From Armillaria gallica (taxonomy: Eukaryota; Basidiomycota; Agaricomycetes; Agaricales; Physalacriaceae), in assembly GCA_037576215.1 (NCBI GenBank), contig JBANDB010000007.1:5363001-5427000 (forward strand): a stretch of DNA of 64,000 nt, written 5' to 3'. Under the pieces are notes generated by a model that worked only from the letters and a program-made list of their open reading frames with translations, ran no database searches and was not told the DNA's origin. Below, piece by piece: positions 1 through 12,360 of the stretch. The position numbers and the translations under genes are program-made. Positions within the stretch are counted from its first letter, which is position 1. Each line of letters starts with the position of its first letter.

Positions 1-189
1 TTATGCGGAATGCATTGACTTGGCTGTCACTGACCTAAATGATTAACAAGTCTTTCTTGGCCATGATTGGCTAGCAAGCACAACCCACAAATCAATTGGA
101 AGACCAGGAAAATGATGTTTGCCTGATATCACTGCCACAAAACCCCATTCGTACTCCCTGATGCAGATTCTGATGAGAAGTGGGATGAA

Positions 190-962
190 GAACTGGAAGA
201 GGGAGAGACCATTTTAGCAATAGACTTCACCCAAGCCATCCACATACGCACTCATCATGCCAATGATTTAGCCACCAAAGCCAATGCAAGGAAGGAGACC
301 AAAATGTTCAAAGAAATGGTTCCAGAATGGTGCAGGGATTTCAAAGACTTATTTGACAAGGACAATTTCAATGAACTCCCTGAGCCAAAAACCTGAGACC
401 ATGCCATTGAACTCATCCCAAATGCCAGCACTAATCTTGATTGCAAGGTCTATCCACTCAATCAAAGTGAGCAGGAAGAACTCAACAAGTTCCTGGATGA
501 AAACCTGTCAAATGGGAGGATACAACCATCAAAGTCCCCCATGGCTTCACCTTTTTTCTTTGTCAAAAAGAAAGATGGCAAGCTACAACCAGTACAGGAC
601 TATCACAAACTCAATGAGATGACAATTACGAACTGGTACCCACTTCCCCTCATTTTGGAACTTATGGACAAACTGCGAGGCACCAAGTACTTCTCTAAAC
701 TTGATGTTCATTGGGGATACCACAACATACGAATCAAGGATGGAAATGGGTGGAAGGCAGCATTCAGGGCCAATCAAGGCCTGTTAGAACCAACAGTCAT
801 GTTCTTTGGACTAACCAATTCACCCGCCACCTTTCAGTGGATGATGAATGACATCTTCAAAGATCTTATCGCATTGGGGGCAGTAACCATCTACCTCAAT
901 GACATTCTTATCATGTCCAAAACCAAGGAAGAGCACCACTGCATCACCTGCAAAGTTCTAAA
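190..962 (+). pseudogene. gypsy reverse transcriptase domain (broken)
   Basis: Translation gives the linker (CRDFKDLFDKDNFNELPEP), then RT landmarks: NGRIQPSKSP, FFVKKKDGKLQPVQDY, FSKLDVHWGYHNIRIKDG, and FGLTNSPATFQWMMNDIF. The catalytic box reads IYLNDILI where the family has a Y-x-D-D box, so the first of the two metal-binding aspartates is Asn; the codon is AAT, a G-to-A change from Asp. A stop near 395 replaces the expected Trp before DHAIEL. The RT would be inactive even without the stops. Confidence 0.92.
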
Positions 963-993
963 GGTCCTCTAAAAGAACAAACTGTTTCTCAAA

Positions 994-1587
994 GTGGAAA
1001 AATGCAAATTCAAAGTACTAGAAACAGAGTATCTTGGAGTCATCATCAGCGAAAGAAGCATTTGGATGGATCCAGTAAAAATTAAGGAAATAGCAGAATG
1101 GCCAGTACCAACCAAAAATCAGCAGCTCCAATCATTCCTTAGATTCACCAACTTCTACCAACAATTTATCAAAGGATATAGCAAAATCGTCAAACCAATA
1201 ACTCAGCTGACAGGAAATGAAGCATGGAAATGGGGAGCAGTGCAACAAAACACTTTTGACCAACTGAGGAAACAGTTGGCAGAGGATGTTGTACTAGCAA
1301 TACCAACAGAAGGGGGAAGGTTCCACATGGAAGTGGATGCTAGTGAGGGGGCAATAGGCACTGTTTTATCCCAAGAACAAGAAGAGAAATGGCACCCAGT
1401 CACATTTTTATCCAAAGCACTTACAGTGATGGAACGAAACTATGAAATTTATGACAAAGAGTTACTCGCCATCATGCTTGCTCTCAATGAGTGGAGACAT
1501 TACCTGATGGGAGCCACTCAGGATTTTGAAATATGGACAGACCACCAAAACCTCCAGTACTTCCAGCAACTCCAGAAGCTAAACTGA
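994..1587 (+). pseudogene. gypsy RT thumb and RNase H domain
   Basis: An open frame of 197 residues continues the RT after a stop at about 970. It shows the thumb (FLRFTNFYQQFIKGYSKI) and the RNase H core: VDASEGAIGTVLSQ with the first Asp, a Glu in YDKELLAIM, and WTDHQNLQYF with the next Asp. Readable frame continues to about 1680 (TEFHFTLHYKAGIANKKADFLS-type sequence) before another stop. This is the longest undamaged block of the element. Confidence 0.9.
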
Positions 1588-1959
1588 TGACAAGTATGCT
1601 GGGTTACTGAGTTGGCCGAATACCATTTCACCCTTCATTACAAAGCAGGCATAGCAAACAAGAAAGCTGACTTTCTTAGCTGAAGGGCAGATCATGAACA
1701 AGGCAAAGATGGCAATGACAAGATCATAGTCCTCAAACCTGAGCACTTCCACACCATGATCATGCCCACAATAGAGGAGACACAGGCAAAGGTTAAACAC
1801 GCCATGCACAACCACCACTCATGGGACAAGAACATTCTTGGCTCCCTCAATCATAATTGAGGAATGGAAATAAGGGAGGGATTACTCTACTATGACAAAA
1901 GGATCTATGGCCCCAGAGACCATACACTACAAGGGGAAATCATTGCCTAATCCTATGAT

Positions 1960-2640
1960 AATATTATGGCGGGACACTCAGGCATTGAAAAAACCAAGAA
2001 GCTCATACTATGAGAATATTGGTAGCCTAAGATGAAGAAGGATATAGAAACCTATATCTATGCCTGTGAAACCTGTCAACGAACCAAATCAAGCATGCAA
2101 GCAAAGGCAGCACCACTACACCCAAACACTATCCCATCATGACCATGGACCCATATCTTCATAGATATGATTACTGGTCTGCCACTCTGTCAAGGCTACA
2201 ACACGATCATCATGATTGTTGATTGCTCCTCCAAGGAAATCATTCCCATCACATGCTTCACTGAACTCTTGTCAGAAGGATGGGCAAAAATCTTATGCGA
2301 TGAAGTATACACTAAACATGGGATGCCGCAAGTTGTCATCTCCGACAGAGGAACCATATTTGTCTCCAAGTTCATGAAAGACCTTTATGACCTACTACAA
2401 ATCAAGGGCAATACCTCTACTGCCTTCCACCCCCAGACAGATGGGTAGACCAAACGAGTCAACCAGGAGATTGAAAAAGACCTTTGTATCTTCATCAACC
2501 ATCTTCAGAACAACTGGGTAGAATGGCTTTCACTTGCTGCCTTCGCCCACAGTAACTGAGCCCACTCCTTCACTGGTAAAAGTCTGTTTGAAGTCAATTA
2601 TGGTTTCAATCCCCATGTTCTACCAGGCTCAAAAACACAA
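1960..2640 (+). pseudogene. gypsy integrase domain (broken)
   Basis: The zinc-binding part is seen as GHSGIEKTKKLI, then YIYACETCQRTKS. The catalytic core follows from 2167: FIDMITGLP with the first Asp, VVISDRGTIFVSKF with the second Asp, and FHPQTDG, after which TAG at about 2446 replaces the Gln that normally precedes the Arg/Glu region. Several further in-frame stops interrupt the domain. It would have inserted the cDNA copy in the host genome. Confidence 0.9.
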
Positions 2641-3024
2641 GCACCATTCCAAACTCCTGCCTCCCACACATTTGTCTCTAAAATGCAGGAAGTCCACACA
2701 GTGGCCAAACAGTCACTTGAAAAGGCTGCTGACCAGATAAAAGCCCAATATGATAAAAAGAAATGTCCTGCTATCAAATACAAGATTGGAGACAAAGTCT
2801 GGCTCGACACAACAAATCTTCACCTCCCTCACCCAAAAAAGAAACTCGCAGACAAGTGAACAGGTCCCTTCAAAATTACTGGCAAGAAGGGGGCATCAGC
2901 ATACACCCTTAAACTCCCAACCAACTGGCATATCCACCTCACATTCAATGAGACCCTCCTTACTTCATATATAGCCCCTGCATTCTCTAACAAAGAACGA
3001 CCCCTCCCACCGCCACCAGATCTT

Positions 3025-3235
3025 ATTTATAGTGCCAAGCACTATGAAGTCGAAAAAGTTCTTAACAGTAGGCTTCACAAGGTCAGAGGAAAACGAGAGG
3101 AACTGTTCAGGATGGTCACCGACTACTTTGTCAAATGGAAAGGCTATGGACCAGAGTCAAACAGTTAGGTATGGGAAGACAATATGGATGCTGATGAACT
3201 CATTGAGGAGTTCCTTGTGGAACATGTTGACCTCA
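3025..3235 (+). pseudogene. C-terminal chromodomain of the gypsy element
   Basis: The conceptual translation reads YEVEKVLNSRL, then DYFVKWKGYGPESNS, one TAG, then VWEDNMDADELIEEF. The aromatic positions and the WKGY core are the hallmark of the chromodomain that targets chromovirus integrase to modified histone tails. The TAG near 3167 falls where a Thr or Gln codon is usual before the W-E-P-like turn. This places the element in the chromovirus branch. Confidence 0.88.
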
Positions 3236-3515
3236 TTGTAACCGACTATTTCCAATCCACCATCATCATTGATACCAGACATAAAGATGGACACTCCTTT
3301 GGCCCTTGAAATGAATGGAAATATCTGATACAACCAGCTGATGACCCACAATATGGACCCACTGCTGAGCTCTGGTATTTTGAACATGAGATACCATCTT
3401 ATACGCTTCTTATTGACAAGTATTGGGAGGAAAATTGGTACAACAACAATGTTGAACTGAACAGGGGAGAGCAAAGCTAACAGCAGTTGGGATGCCTGCC
3501 TTAACAAGAGAGTAA

Positions 3516-3920
3516 TGTTACGATTTATTCATTTTCTTTTACCTAAGCACCTCAGCGCCTATCATATCTTTGGTGCTTCTCTTATCTCATCTTATCCATG
3601 AGCATCCAGACCAGTAACTATGAGGGTACCATACAGCTTCCCTAGCAGTTCGCGACTATCATTCACCTTATGAATGTTTCCACTTCTCTCTCTCACTGTT
3701 AACTTATTATTAGACCCTCACTTTTAGTATATAAGTAGTGCAGCTCTTGCTGTATAGTCTCCAGCTTTGAGCTAATGTTTATTCATACCAATCTCTTACT
3801 GCCTAAATCTCGCCTAGACTAAGACATTAGTCCTTTACTCCATTCATTGTGAGACTCAACGGTGACTGCCCAAACACAAGACAGCTGTTGTTTACTCTTG
3901 ATTGGAGGTTGGGTCTAACA
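3516..3920 (+). repeat. 3' LTR of the gypsy element
   Basis: The 405 bp LTR begins TGTTACGATTTATTC and ends GGGTCTAACA, giving the TGTTA...TAACA termini. Internal marks include a TATA-like TATATAAG near 3730 and a CTTTGAGCTAATGTTTATTC block, both conserved in the copy at 57033-57485. No target duplication can be checked because the 5' LTR is outside the window. Confidence 0.88.
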
Positions 3921-4837
3921 ATAATCAAGTTGATCATCAGAACCTGCCCATTGGAAACATATAAGAGGTTGGCAAGTGCAACTTGGTGCGTGACTGCTGA
4001 TTTCATCTTGGGCTGGCCTTTCATCAACATTTATTGTCACTACCTCAACGATTTGCTCACCCAGACACCAGATGAATCCTACCAGATACAAGATGATCAT
4101 ATCCAGAAGGAAATTGCCCAACTTGAATCTCAGCTTCAATCTGATGTCCCAATCTTGCCAAAGAAGAGCATGAAATGGCAACTAGTGGGTGAGGGCCAGT
4201 GCATCTGCGTAAGGAGGACAGAAGGTTAACAAATTTGGATAAACAGAATATTGATTACTCTCCATTCTGCAAAAGAATCAGCAGACATCCTTGGCAGAAA
4301 TAAACTCATACAAAGCATACCTCTTTTCATATGTAAAGTCTCTTGATTATGTACCACCACCATTGTCATTCACGGTGATTGAAGTTGATCTCTGTGATTG
4401 TGAGGATGGAAGTAACATTGATGTGGGTACTGGCATTGAATGAGCATTCTAGCAGATAGTGAGCGAAGTTGTAGTAGGCATAGCTGCAGCAATCCTGAAA
4501 AGCACAATAGATGATGAAGAAAACAATGAAGGTGCCACCAGAATGAGAGAAAAGAGGGAAAAAGATGCATAAGAGAATGGGTCATGTTATTAAATATAAC
4601 CCAAGTCCTGCATAGCCCATGGATGCAGCACAAAGATGAAGGTGGCAGACAAAGCAGTAGTGATGCTGAAAAGGGAAAAGAGCTAACTTGTGCTTGATGC
4701 CGCATTGACAGGGTCAACATCCAGATCAAGCGCCATCTTGCAAGTTTCAGGGCCAGACAAGAATTGGGCTTTAGTCCATCTCTCGCTAGGACAAACAGAA
4801 TGGCACATCTTGCAAGTTGCAACTGCAAAGAATTGCC
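3921..4837. other. No gene recognised
   Basis: AT-rich sequence with short open frames only (the longest runs 126 residues across the LTR end). No known domain, RNA gene or clear repeat was seen. Confidence 0.55.
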
Positions 4838-5639
4838 CTACACAACCATTTCATACTTCTCCAGACTCTTAACCAACCTCACCCACTGTCCATCATGCCA
4901 CACTGACAAATCCTTCCACTCTGAGCTATCCTCACTGAAAATGATGTGAAAAGTCAATATCCATCCACACACGGTGAGGTCTGCAAACATAGGCATGTTC
5001 CCTGTAATGAATGCATCCCTCTTCACTATCCAACTGTTAATTTTGCCAAGGTCAAGCTTATAGAGCGCCCATTGCTCCTCTCTACATGCCTCATGCGGAT
5101 CCATTTCCTCAAGATTTGCCCAAAAGTCTCCTCTCTGGTCTTCCTGAAAAACACCTTGCTTTGAGGATGCAGTACTGTGTTGGCTGTGGGGACCAGGAGT
5201 GGTGTTATCGCCTTCAGTAGTTGAGCTTCAAAAGCAGCTGTGAATGCAGCATGTGGGATTCGTGTACCAGGAGGAAAAAGTCATGGAGTATCAGGGTAAG
5301 TGGCATCGAGATAATTAGCAATGGCAGCTGATTTGGATATGATAGCACTGGTTGACATATCGTGGATGAGTGGGAGGGAGTAGTATGGTGTCACGCTATC
5401 CTGTTGGGTAGCACTGGCCAGTAAGCCAAGTCTCTTATACAATGCCTCAATATCAGAAAATTCAATCCATTCCATGTGGTATGGTGTACCCTTGAAGTTC
5501 AGCATGTACCTAGTCAAAGATAAGAGATTATGTTAGATGAATATACAAAGCTAGCTGACCTGGCCTTCCATGTATTGGGAGAGCATACATCGATGGGCAA
5601 TTTTGAGCAGATATCATAGAAAATGATAGTCTTCGACAT
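4838..5639 (-). pseudogene. Glutathione S-transferase pseudogene (Ure2p/Omega-like fungal GST)
   Basis: Cytosolic GSTs join glutathione to electrophiles. Exon 1 (5639-5560) starts MSKTIIFYDI and ends at NTWKA; a 50 bp GT-AG intron follows, then RYMLNFKGTPYHMEWIEF, a thioredoxin-fold GST N-terminus of the basidiomycete type. A Val-less but recognisable SLPLIHDMSTSAIISKSAAIANYLD segment leads into the C-terminal helical domain (FFRKTREETFGQ, then REEQWALYKLDLGK and MFADLTVCGW). Two lesions are visible: a TGA near 5281 just before LFPPGTRIPH, and a one-base frameshift near 5110 after TFGQIL. No intron would remove either, so it is scored as a pseudogene, though a sequencing error cannot be excluded for the frameshift. 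Neighbours are repeats. Confidence 0.82.
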
Positions 5640-7319
5640 GATTGTCGATCAATAAGATGCGGTTTCATCAGTCCAGGTCTGCTCAGTTTTATTGCGTGAA
5701 CAGTGAACTGAATATAACTGTTCTGTTCCTATGTAGGTTACTAGGGGAAGGCACCATCACATCAAGTGCATAATGTACTAGCCTGAAGTGGAACAGTAAG
5801 CATGCTGGTCCCCTGTATATGAAAACAGTAACAGACTAACTATGACATGAACCATGTAATGAGGACTGTCATTGAACACTTCAACATCAGCAGGGTACAC
5901 CTACAAGAGGGTAGTATCTCAAAAAAGGGCCTGTTTCCATTTAGAAACTGCCAATCACACCACCAAAGAACTATGTTAGAACAACACATTGTGAATGAAG
6001 TGCCATCATTCAAAAACAGAGTTTCTGAATAACACGAGACATTGACAAGAAGACTAAAGGGAAGATAATGAGTAAAAACTTGTAAAGGGAGTGAACTTAC
6101 AGCTCACTGCAGTGCCATTTATTTGCATCAGAAGCCAAGACCCACATTGCCCACATGCGTAAATGAGCCTGACCTTCTCCTGCAGCATGCACACATGTGG
6201 TGGCAGCACCATCCTGCCATCATCATTGTTGAGCTCCTGGGTGGGCTGCTGGCTTTGCACATGGCTCCATGTGCCCAGATGGTGCCCAGTATTCAGTTTT
6301 GTTGTGCATTTGGCAACATTCAAGTGTAACATTATCGTGGGGCATAGCAAGTGGTTGGAAGGATCCTGTATGGAAGGGGTTTTCATGGACATACTGGTAG
6401 GCAGAGGTGATGAGGATTGTTACAGTAAATATGATACATCATGAATTAGCCATGAGGGAGTGCAACATCACTTGCAATATGTGAAGCTTCATTCAAGGGC
6501 TTACATAGCAGGTGGGGGTGCCATTGATGATATCCTAGGCTTTAGGGGTGACAGGATGCATAAGGAACAATTTTAGCAATAAATATAAATGAAACATAGT
6601 ACCTCTCCATAGTCATTGGGGGCCATGGAAGTGAAAAATAAGATGATGTTGACAATAAGTGGTGGAAAAGTAACAAAAATGATGCTAGACTTTCAAATCG
6701 TAGTGGTCTTAAGAGTAGCTTCAGTGAGGCTGGCTGATAATGGGAATAATGGACAAGACACTCACCCATCATATTAAGATGATCATGCATACCTTAGCTT
6801 TCATTGACCTTGCACCAGCGAGCCTGTACAAGTAAATGGTGGTATGGATCACCTGTACAAAACTTGGCTGAGAAAATATGAAATTTTGAGAGGAATCAGA
6901 ATTAGTTGGCAGATGGTCAAACAAAAAATAACAGGAATGAATAGAGATATTCCAGGGCCAACAGAAACCAGAATAGTGCAACAGGAAAAGAAGGGAGTAT
7001 AGTCAGCCAATGAGAGATGCGAGTGAATAGAAATGTTCCCATGGTTTGCTCAGGTAGCCAGCTCGACAAATCTCACGATCAATTGATACCTCAAATAGAT
7101 TTTTTCCCATGGCTCTCTCAGGACAGCATAATAACTGAGATACCTATATATATAGGACTCGGAACTAGGGAATACATCGATATGGCCAACACCATCTCCA
7201 AGTGAGTAGGCTGCTGATATTGTGGGCACTACCTGAACCTATCTATGCTAGAAAAGAAACAAAGGCTGACTCAGCTATACCATGTCAAACACGTCCAGCA
7301 ACGATGGCACCAGTTCCTC

Positions 7320-7575
7320 CATCATCCAAAGTCCTGACACCTTTGCCTCCAAAGCCTGCACTATAAGCTGTTTTGGCCAAATTGGTGAAAAATAAGTGCA
7401 GAAGCCTCAATGATGGAGAGGTCAAACCCTTGCACTCAGCTGCATTCACCAACAAGCCTGCTGAAATGAAATCAGCAGCTGGACCACACCATGACAAAAG
7501 GCTGGCTCTCATTGAAGATTTTGCATTGGACCTTTATGACCACAAGCCACCCTTCAATGATCTCAAAGTCAGGTA
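7320..7575 (+). pseudogene. Remnant of an unknown protein-coding exon
   Basis: The frame with LAKLVKNKCRSLNDGEVKPL, then SAAFTNKPAEMKSAAG and LALIEDFALDLYDHKPPFND, has protein-like amino acid content and ends at a plausible splice donor (AAAGTCAGGTATATGG near 7570). No family recognised. Possible continuation downstream is broken by stops. It may be a captured gene fragment in an old transposon or a dead host gene. Confidence 0.3.
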
Positions 7576-8872
7576 TATGGCTTTCGTATGTAGTCTGTCT
7601 CAACTTAATGTTTCATTTCATTCTTGTTGTTCTTCTAGCTCTCACTTCCTGCCACATGAGTGCCTACAAGATCACTCGGACATTTCTACATCACCCTGTC
7701 CCAACTCTACTCATGTGTGCTATGATTGGGTGGGTTACCATTGCAGTCGTCGCCAGACATGGTTCCATCAAGTTGAGTAAAGTACCCTTGCCATTGGTGC
7801 AGATGAGAAAAGCAGGAAAACAGATGCACAAGGGAAAGAGAAGCAAAAGTAGCAACTACTCAAACCTTCAGGGAACAATTACATCAACATGAAGCTCCTC
7901 AACTTTGGTTCGAGGTTATGTTCAGCATCTTCTGCGACTGGTGGCAAAGCAGTCATATGAGAGGATATGTTTCTGTTATTTTTATTGTTCAAGTCAGACA
8001 GTTGTAACAGAGAGCCACAAGAGAATAGTTCGAAGGAGAAGATTCACAAGGGTGGCAGCCAAGATACTTTTGAACCAATGTCCAAGTTGAAAGAGGGCAA
8101 TGATATTGTGTTGATGAATCTCAAAATTCTGAAGCCGTTTCAGGTATTCATGCTTCCTTCGCATTATAGTCTGTCTGATTGTTTATAGCATGTAACCAGT
8201 AATCCCATCCCACAAATGACCTCCTCACACTGACACTGGAATCCACTGGCACAATCACTGTGATAGGCCAAGCAAAATATCTGAGAATATGCAGTCCTTA
8301 AACATGACAGGTCAATGCATGGTTCATGGTGCAACAAACATGTGAGCAATGTCTGTGAATGTCATATTCAGAATGGCATTGAAGGTCATCGCACTGTGTG
8401 TCCTGCATCCTCCACTTCATAAGTGAAGTAACTTCTGGAAAATGATTTGCTCTTACTTCTTGCCAAGACATCTGGTATGTTGAACATGCAATCAAGAAAC
8501 GAAAACCCACCTACAATCCTGCACGGCAAGAAACTGGAAGACACAGAGAGTTCAGCGATCTACAAGATATCAGGACACATTGTAAATGGCTCAGGTTCAA
8601 GTTCGTTGGAGGTTTCAGAAAGCATTAGCAGTGAAGGTCAAGCAAAGTTACGTGCTAAAGATGCAAATAAGGCTCTCAAGACCCTTTTGGACTGAGACAT
8701 GGAGGTAATATAAACTGTTTGAAATGAGACTTGGAGTTAGGGATTCAGACTTGTATCTGCCATGCTCGCAACAGCCCACATTGGCTAAGTTGAATGTTTA
8801 GTGAGTATGTCAAGGTGATTTCTGTTCATTGTCTGTTTTTAATTCACTTGTTAGTATAGCCTGTCAAGCAGT

Positions 8873-9565
8873 ATGTTTAATGACAACGATCTCACACAGA
8901 TCCTGCAGGATGCAACTGACAAAGCAGTCAGTGTGTACCACTCTCAGAGGATGCCAGTGGCACTGTGCACAATCAATATCATGGACATGAAGCAGGATCA
9001 TGTTCCACGAGTTCCTCAGTCTGGCTCCCATCAAGTTGTTCTCAGAGTGGTCCACCAATCCTGAGATTGCATAGATGGCAGAGCTCCTGTATGGGCACAT
9101 TGATAACCTTGAGCTCTATCCTGGTCTGCAGGCAGAGGACTACATGCCTCTGGGACCTGGGAGCTGGATTTGCATGATGACAAGGGCAATCCTAGCAGAC
9201 ATAATAGTGCTGGTGCATAGCAATTGGTTCTACATGACCAACTTCATGTGTGAGCATTGTGTGCTTTTTATCAGCTTTGTGCTAACTGTGTATGTGTAGC
9301 TGTGAACCTCATCTTAAGAGGTATTCAGGATTGTATGCACAATCCAGACATCAGCACCTTTGGTGTGGAGCTGCCCAAGCTCCTCTTCTGCTACCTCCTC
9401 TGGCACTGCTCCAGGAATAGTGTTTACAACCTCTTCCCCTTCTTCACACCTGCAGCTGTTAAGGAGAACCTCACAAATCTCAAGCTTGACCTGTTGAATT
9501 ACAACCTTGAATGGCCCAAGCCAAAACTGATCCCCATCATGATCAATACAATTTTAGCTATCTGA
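8873..9565 (+). pseudogene. Remnant of an unknown protein, two blocks
   Basis: Block one reads LQDATDKAVSVYHSQRMPVA and MDMKQDHVPRVPQ; block two, from about 9300, reads NLILRGIQDCMHNPDISTFG, then LPKLLFCYLLWHCSRNSVYN and LTNLKLDLLNYNLEWPKPK. Stops separate them (9062, 9299, 9563). The amino acid composition is protein-like and not a shadow of another frame, but I do not recognise the family. Confidence 0.3.
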
Positions 9566-10301
9566 TATGTGTTTAATGACTACAATATCTACAAGTAAGT
9601 GTACACAGATGACATGAACTTGCTGACACAGGGCTATAGGTACATACTTCTTGTCTGATATCCTTGTCTCATGGTGACAATTTTGTACAGATTTATGCTT
9701 TCATTTGATAAGAAAGAGAAACATAGTATTGATTGTGCAATGGTAAGCAGACACAGTGCAGCTCCAATAATGTTTTCTCATCAGCACTGCAGGCTCTAAA
9801 TGCTCTTTTTCCTGATCAAGCAACAATCAAAGTCATACATGCAAAGTAGCCCTGCCTTTCATTGTGGTCCTTTGGCACTCAAGTGCTGCCTGACCCTACT
9901 ATTTGTATAACAGCAGCCAGAGCTGAAACCAACTACAGACTGGCAGGTGTGATGTATTACAGTACACATCATTTTACTACTCAATACATTAATCATCATG
10001 AACATGTTTGGTTTAATGACAAGATAGTGCTAGGCAGAACCAGAAGGATCATTATGCAATGTAGACATGTCAGAGGACAAAAGTAGCAAGGGGAGAAACA
10101 AGTTTACATACCGTAGGGCTGACTCGTGATGTACATTTACATGAGAAATTTGAGACTTTTGTCTAAAAAAAAAAGTTGCATAGGACTTGGACCTGCTGCA
10201 CGGATGTGTTGACCCTCACTCCACTAGTCACTAAGTATAACTTTGACTTTCTCTATATTGTCTGCCTGTATGTAAACTCCACTGCAGTACTTGAGATATG
10301 A

Positions 10302-12360
10302 TCACTGAGAATGTAGTAACTCAGAGGCCCCTTCAGAACGACAGTGAATTCGACAATTGAATGGGTACGGATGGCTGCAAGCCATCTCAATTAGTATCCT
10401 ATAAGTGAAAATGTAGTAGTAAAAACACTGACCTGAAGGTCCCACTCGTGTATCTGACTTGCGGAAGGATGGCCTTTCCTTCGACATCAACCTCAGGCAA
10501 AATGGTGCAAGCAGCCAAAGTCATTGCAACAGCTATCCACACGGTATCGACTGCAAGGTATGATCCAGGGCAGGATCTGCGACCGAAGCCAAAAGCCAGA
10601 GCCGTCGGTTGTGGAACTTCAGACTCCTTGTCTCGATTTAAATGTCGCTCTGGATCGAATATTTCAGGATTAGGAAACCAGTTTTCATTTCGTGTGATAG
10701 CCCTGTGGGACAATGGATAATATTATGTTATTGCAAGATTAGAAGCATGATGGTCACGATAAACTTACCAAGCATTCGCAATGACCGTAGTGCCAGCGGG
10801 AATATTGAAACCGCGGTAGACGTCGGGTACCATAACTGCGCGAGTCACTGTATCAAGAAATATGGTGAATAGGAGTTATGCAAACAAGTTACAAAGTTAT
10901 ACCAGCTGGAAGTGATGGGTTCCACCGAAGCAATTCCTGAACGAGAGCATCAATGTACGGTAAAGATTCGCGATCTGACAGTTTTGGCAGACGCTCGTCT
11001 CCGATGACTGCCACCAGCTCCTTTTGGGCGCGTCGTTGAACGTCCGGATACAATACCATTGCTAAGTAAAAAGAGGTGATGATGCTGATGTTCTACACAT
11101 ATTTTAATATTTAATATCGAAAGATGTGAATAAAAAGGCTACATACCGTATCAGTTCCCGCTTAGAAATGACAGTCCTGAATACTCAATCTACACAACAG
11201 CAATAAGGCCACGCACCACCGTAGACTTCTGCCCCAGTATCTTTCAAGAGGTTTAGATAGGCAGTATCGGACATACTGTTCTTGACGCCGTTTTCTTCAA
11301 GGGCATTGGCTATAAGTGAAGGCAGAGCAGTTCCGGAATTCTGCCATCGCATATAAATAAGCGTCGGCCTTGACGACTAACGACGTACCACTTGGTTCAA
11401 TACGACTTCAAATGGCTTCCTTATGAAACGATCGAATTCTACCCGAGACCTTGCAGCCGTTTTTTGAAAAGAGGCGCCGGGCACGAAAGCCGGTATATAT
11501 CTCACTGTAAGAGGATGAATTAATTTGAAAAACACCGATAATGATTGAACAGACTCACAGATCGGAAGTGCATTGACAAAATATCTGTTGGGGGACAGTG
11601 CTGCGCTGACACTTTGCATTATCTTAGTGGCTAATATGACCAACTCGTCCGCTTCCACGCTGTCCTCAGCGACGACATGGCCGTACGCGATGCGCATGAT
11701 GTTTGCTACAGCCATTCTACTTGCATGTCAGTCGTCAGGCTGGTATCAGGGTAAACAAGGTACCTTCGTATGTTGGTCCGAAATACTTCAGGGTGATCAA
11801 TATTCGATCGACAAAGGTGTCGAGCATTCTCTTCCAGGATATGAGAGTGCTTTTTGACCGCACGAGGCCCGAACTCGCCGTTGATAAGCTTCCTGGTCTC
11901 CCTGACATCGTTGTCGTTGAGTTTCATTGCCAATATACGTCCAAAGCCGCTCCTATTAGAGAATTAGGGCAGGGCACGAACATCCGCCGCAAAAGTCGAC
12001 CTACAATTCGCCCATGACCCTCCGGCTTTTGTCCGAGTAGATATTAGACCTATGTTCATACAAGTCTGTGATCGCCTCTAAAGAGTTGAGGACTAGGATA
12101 GAGCGGCCAAAAACACGAAGATAGATCACGTCGCCTAGGACTGAGTGAGTACCTCGAGTTTTGGAACAAGAACAATAACACAAACCATATTGTTTTCCCC
12201 ACTCCGCAAACTGGCGCCAGGGAGTTTCAGCGGAAACCTGAAAGGCATTGCCAACTATCGGCCAACGAAAAGGACCGGGTGGATAGCGGGGTGCTTTGAA
12301 ATAGTGCCACAAGACATAAAGCACGGCAAAGACAACGAAGTAGGGTGTCGCTTCGTGCAT
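10302..12360 (-). CDS. Cytochrome P450, CYP64-like (P450 gene 1)
   Basis: A membrane-anchored haem monooxygenase of about 500 residues. The N-terminus has a short anchor (MHEATPYFVVFAVLYVLWHY), then the proline hinge PPGPFRWPIVGN. The I-helix oxygen-binding motif is AGTDT, the K-helix E-x-x-R is ELLRW, the PERF-like region is PERHLNRD, and the haem loop is FGFGRRSCPG with the Cys ligand. About ten GT-AG introns join the exons without a break; the AGTDT exon is only about 14 bp long. The last exon (PYPFNCRIH...) ends at TGA, 10304-10302. Start chosen at 12360 because it opens the anchor. The closest family model I know is CYP64-like (the group often labelled O-methylsterigmatocystin oxidoreductase); substrate unknown. 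A paralog with matching introns is at 26548. Confidence 0.92.

Larger units (their letters stand above)
1..3920 (+). mobile_element. Decayed Ty3/gypsy chromovirus, 3' part with 3' LTR
   Basis: Readable in order are a protease-RT linker, reverse transcriptase, RNase H, integrase and a C-terminal chromodomain, followed by an LTR. This is the domain order of Ty3/gypsy chromoviruses. The 5' LTR and gag lie outside the window. The frame is broken by many nonsense codons and small shifts, so no full polyprotein can be made. Most stops sit where the family has Arg, Gln or Trp (for example stops near 395, 1680, 2446 and 2530), which fits single C-to-T or G-to-A changes. Related LTRs occur at 16972 and 57033. 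Confidence 0.93.
5640..10301. other. Gene-poor stretch with decayed frames
   Basis: Contains many short frames, none with a recognised domain. Two blocks look like former protein-coding sequence (7320-7575 and 8873-9565, listed separately). The rest shows no RNA gene, array or bounded repeat that I can support. Confidence 0.5.
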
